From Massilia agri (GTDB lineage: Bacteria > Pseudomonadota > Gammaproteobacteria > Burkholderiales > Burkholderiaceae_D), in NCBI RefSeq assembly GCF_024753255.1, contig NZ_JANUHA010000008.1:174199-238198 (forward strand): a DNA stretch of 64,000 nucleotides, written 5' to 3'. The notes under the pieces are model-generated. The model saw only the letters and a program-made list of their open reading frames with translations. It had not been told where the DNA came from and did not search any database. Both the position numbers and the translations under genes were made by a program. Below are positions 61,754 through 64,000 of this stretch, in pieces (the stretch's first letter is position 1; every line of letters starts with the position of its first letter).

Positions 61754-62494
61754 TTGCACACCTTCAGTCTGTTCCTGCGTTCCCTGCTCTTCACGATCAT
61801 CATGATCGTCGCCACCGTGGTCTGGGCCTGCGTCTGCTTCCTGGCCGCGCCCCTGCCCTACAACAAGCGCTTCTGGGTGACCTCGCGCTGGAACGTCTTC
61901 ATGATCTGGTGTGCGAAGGTGATCTGCGGGATCCGCTACGAATTCAAGGGCTACGAGAACCTGCCGGACGCGCCGGCCATCGTCCTGTCGAAGCACCAGT
62001 CGGCCTGGGAGACCATCTTCCTGCTGCCCAACCTCACCCGCCCGCTGGTCTTCGTCTTCAAGAAGGAAATCCTCTACATCCCCTTCTTCGGCTGGGCGAT
62101 GGGCCTCTTGCGCATGATCCCGATCGACCGCAAGCAGGGCAAGAACGCGTTCTCGCACGTGGTCCGTCACGGCAAGCGCCGCCTGGCTGACGGCCAGTGG
62201 ATCATCATGTTCCCGGAAGGGACCCGCATCCCCGTCGGCCAGAAGGGCAAGTACAAGAGCGGCGGCACGCGCCTGGCTGTCGAAACCCAAAGCGTGGTCG
62301 TGCCGATCGCGCATAATTCAGGCGAATGCTGGCCGAAGAATTCCTTCATCAAGCGCCCCGGCCTGGTGACGGTCTCGATCGGCAAGCCGATTTCGCCAGC
62401 AGGTCACACTCCCGACAGCATGATGCAAGAGGTCGAAAATTGGATAGAATCGGAAATGCGCGTCATTTCGCCCCACGCCTACAGAGGTGGCTGA
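61754..62494 (+). CDS. plsC: 1-acyl-sn-glycerol-3-phosphate acyltransferase PlsC
   Basis: A 246-residue membrane enzyme that acylates lysophosphatidic acid. The start codon is TTG, with GGAG about 7 bases upstream. A hydrophobic N-terminus (about residues 6-32) anchors the protein. The acyltransferase motif usually read as HX4D is seen as KHQSAWET (His-x4-Glu), a variant I recall from beta-proteobacterial PlsC proteins. The second motif FPEGTRIPVGQ is intact. With PlsY (8142) it builds phosphatidic acid. Confidence 0.93.
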   Translation: MHTFSLFLRSLLFTIIMIVATVVWACVCFLAAPLPYNKRFWVTSRWNVFMIWCAKVICGIRYEFKGYENLPDAPAIVLSKHQSAWETIFLLPNLTRPLVFVFKKEILYIPFFGWAMGLLRMIPIDRKQGKNAFSHVVRHGKRRLADGQWIIMFPEGTRIPVGQKGKYKSGGTRLAVETQSVVVPIAHNSGECWPKNSFIKRPGLVTVSIGKPISPAGHTPDSMMQEVENWIESEMRVISPHAYRGG

Positions 62495-62538
62495 GCGACG
62501 TCAGCGCCCAGATCAGGAATTCAAGACCGCAACAAACC

Positions 62539-63441
62539 ATGACCTCTTCCAGGATCGACGGGCACCAGCTGGAACTGTTCACACAGGACTTCTTCGCGGC
62601 GCTCAAGCCGTCGGATAAACCGGCGGCTCCGTCGCAGCCCCTCTTCAAGGCGCCGCCCCCGGCGCCACGCAACTTCCTCCCCTCGCCGCCGGTCGCCGAG
62701 GGCGATCCGCCCCTCAAGCGCATCCTGCTCGGCGCCTATACCGTCGATTACGCCCTGCGCCGTTCCTCGCGCCGCTCGATCGGCTTCATGATCGACGACG
62801 ACGGCCTGCGCGTGACGGCGCCGCGCCGCTGCAGCCAGCTCGATATCGACAACGCGATCCGCGCCAAGCAGCGCTGGATCCTCGGCAAGCTGCTCGAACG
62901 CGGCGAACGCCGCGCCCAGCGTCTCGAACGTCCGCCGATCGAGTGGAAGGACGGCGCCCGCCTGCCCTACCTGGGCGGCGAGATCACGCTGCGCCTGGAA
63001 GAAGCCTCGCGCAGCCACTGCCAGTTCGATGCGCCCAATGGCGAACTGTGGATCGGCGTGGTGCCGGGCTTGTCGGAATGGCAGCTCAAGGAGCGCGTCA
63101 AGCTGTGGTTCCAGGCAGAGGCCAAGAAGCTGTTCCGCGAACGGCTCGACCACTATGCGCCGCTGCTGGGGGTGAGCTACCGGGCTTTCGCGCTGTCGTC
63201 GGCGGGCACGCGCTGGGGCTCCTGCACGGTCGAGGGGAACATCCGCCTGAACTGGCGCCTGGTGCACTATCCGCCTGCGCTGGTGGACTACGTCGTGGCC
63301 CACGAGCTGGCGCACCTGCGCGAAATGAACCACAGCCCGGCGTTCTGGGCGGCGGTGGGTGAGGTGTATCCGGATTACGATGGGGCTAGGTTGGCGCTTC
63401 GTAAGCGCTCCCACGAAATGCCCGTGCTGTTCACAGACTGA
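62539..63441 (+). CDS. ygjP: YgjP-like (DUF45/M48-type) metallopeptidase
   Basis: A 300-residue protein. After a Pro/Ala-rich N-terminal region (residues 1-50) comes the DUF45 domain: YALRRSSRRSIGFMIDDDGL, RWGSCTVEGNIRLNWRLVHY and the zinc motif VVAHELAHLREMNHSPAFW (HExxH with a further His). The family is a minimal gluzincin, and E. coli YgjP has been described as a UTP pyrophosphatase. Both the metal site and the family are clear; the substrate is not. It ends the plsC run, and a REP element begins 6 bases after its stop. Confidence 0.87.
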   Translation: MTSSRIDGHQLELFTQDFFAALKPSDKPAAPSQPLFKAPPPAPRNFLPSPPVAEGDPPLKRILLGAYTVDYALRRSSRRSIGFMIDDDGLRVTAPRRCSQLDIDNAIRAKQRWILGKLLERGERRAQRLERPPIEWKDGARLPYLGGEITLRLEEASRSHCQFDAPNGELWIGVVPGLSEWQLKERVKLWFQAEAKKLFRERLDHYAPLLGVSYRAFALSSAGTRWGSCTVEGNIRLNWRLVHYPPALVDYVVAHELAHLREMNHSPAFWAAVGEVYPDYDGARLALRKRSHEMPVLFTD

Positions 63442-63446
63442 TTTCC

Positions 63447-63486
63447 GTAGGGTGGTCGGCTCCGCCGACCGCGCGTCCAACTCCCC
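63447..63486. repeat. single REP-like hairpin, copy D, beside the RAYT gene
   Basis: It reads GTAGGGTGGTCGGC-TCC-GCCGACCGCGCGT and ends in CCAACTC, a perfect stem headed by GTAG. It lies between ygjP and the 3' end of the transposase gene at 63505. An inverted partner may lie past the right edge of the window, on the other side of the transposase. Confidence 0.85.
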
Positions 63487-63504
63487 GTTGCGTTGTGATA
63501 AACG

Positions 63505-64000
63505 CTATTCAAAATCCAACCCTTCGCACACTGGATTGCCACCCCAATCCGCCGCGTACGCACCTTCGCGAACAAACCGTCCAAATGTCGAATAGGGCCA
63601 CGCTGCTGCAGATGTTGCCAGCCCGTGCCTGACCGGGTTGAAATGGATGTAGTCGACATGTCGCTCCATATCGAACTCGTTCCGGATCTGATGTTCCCAG
63701 AATCGGCGCTGCCAGAATGACCCGCCGCTCCTGCATTGCCTGGACGCCGACAGCGTCATTGGATACAAGTCCCGGCATACGTACGAGACGTGGTGTTTGA
63801 TCTGCGACCACCGGGACGAGAAGTCGGCATCGCCGTCAGGCAGCGTCCAGATGCAGTGCAGATGATCCGGCGTCAGGACCATCGCATCGGTGGAGAATGG
63901 AAGCCGGAGCCGTACGCGTTCGATGGCATGGCGTAAAGCGTTACGCACAGGATCGTCGCATAGGATAGGCCGTCGTTGGTGCGTGACGACCGTAAAAAAA
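63505..64000 (-). CDS. REP-associated tyrosine transposase (RAYT), 5' end outside window
   Basis: The frame stays open through the window edge. Reading inward from 64000, the visible protein begins FFTVVTHQRRPILCDD, the usual RAYT opening, and totals about 164 residues. The Y1-type (IS200/IS605-like) catalytic residues are present: the HUH motif in LTPDHLHCIWTLPDGD and the nucleophilic Tyr in HVDYIHFNPVRHGL. RAYTs are single-copy, domesticated relatives of IS200 transposases that move REP hairpins. A GTAG-headed REP (63447-63486) sits 18 bases past its stop, as the model requires. The start codon lies outside the window. Confidence 0.9.
   Translation of the reverse strand, partial: FFTVVTHQRRPILCDDPVRNALRHAIERVRLRLPFSTDAMVLTPDHLHCIWTLPDGDADFSSRWSQIKHHVSYVCRDLYPMTLSASRQCRSGGSFWQRRFWEHQIRNEFDMERHVDYIHFNPVRHGLATSAAAWPYSTFGRFVREGAYAADWGGNPVCEGLDFE

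Overview
The window is GC-rich chromosomal DNA (roughly two thirds G+C by eye). Its gene content and order point to a betaproteobacterium of the family Oxalobacteraceae, most likely Massilia or a close relative. The main evidence is the housekeeping run miaB-phoH-ybeY-corC-lnt-glyQ-glyS-gmhB-plsC-ygjP, the mutL-miaA-tRNA-Met block, a PEP-CTERM protein, and the TRAP and LytTR-type regulatory systems. This assignment is inference from gene content; no 16S gene is present.

Layout. 1-2015: a minus-strand cluster of two DUF4402 secreted proteins and a pilus chaperone, with a possible usher start cut by the left edge. 2477-9896: housekeeping and metabolic genes (ybiB/trpD2-like, class I DAHP synthase, tsaD, two EEP-family phosphohydrolases, a FrnE-type DsbA protein, plsY, ybaK). 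9997-14145: a PAS-GGDEF-EAL protein, a small basic protein, xerD and ogt. 14146-14684: a MITE-like element and a possible small RNA. 14685-18484: a TRAP solute-binding protein divergent from a histidine kinase/FixJ-type regulator pair. 18717-24731: a small conserved protein, queG, tsaE-amiC, a hexose-6-phosphate mutarotase and an M1 peptidase. 24829-29629: a tightly overlapped LytS-LytTR-acyltransferase-hydrolase operon. 29671-33325: an NTF2-like protein, an alpha carbonic anhydrase with an unusual N-terminal extension, a DedA protein and a periplasmic cyclophilin. 33367-36519: mutL-miaA and two identical tRNA-Met genes. 36758-38356: a lone AT-rich DUF262+HNH nuclease gene, the clearest foreign insert. 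38404-40246: small proteins and a DUF445 membrane protein. 40394-44636: an AMACR/acyl-CoA dehydrogenase/thiolase operon divergent from a TetR regulator. 44735-51924: a KefB-like antiporter, a divergent FtsH-like protease, a mini PEP-CTERM protein, DUF1697, an HDOD signalling pair and a poly-Q helix-turn-helix protein. 52537-63441: the miaB to ygjP housekeeping run. 63505-64000: a REP-associated tyrosine transposase (RAYT) cut by the right edge.

Connections. Several genes act on tRNA (tsaD and tsaE for t6A37; miaA and miaB for ms2i6A37; queG for queuosine; ybaK for editing; glyQS for charging). plsY and plsC act in the same phospholipid pathway. A family of GTAG-headed palindromic repeats is scattered at five sites and matches the type of element mobilised by RAYTs such as the one at the right end. 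At two of these sites the repeat itself supplies the TAG stop codon of the upstream gene. No rRNA, CRISPR array, prophage or complete insertion sequence was seen.
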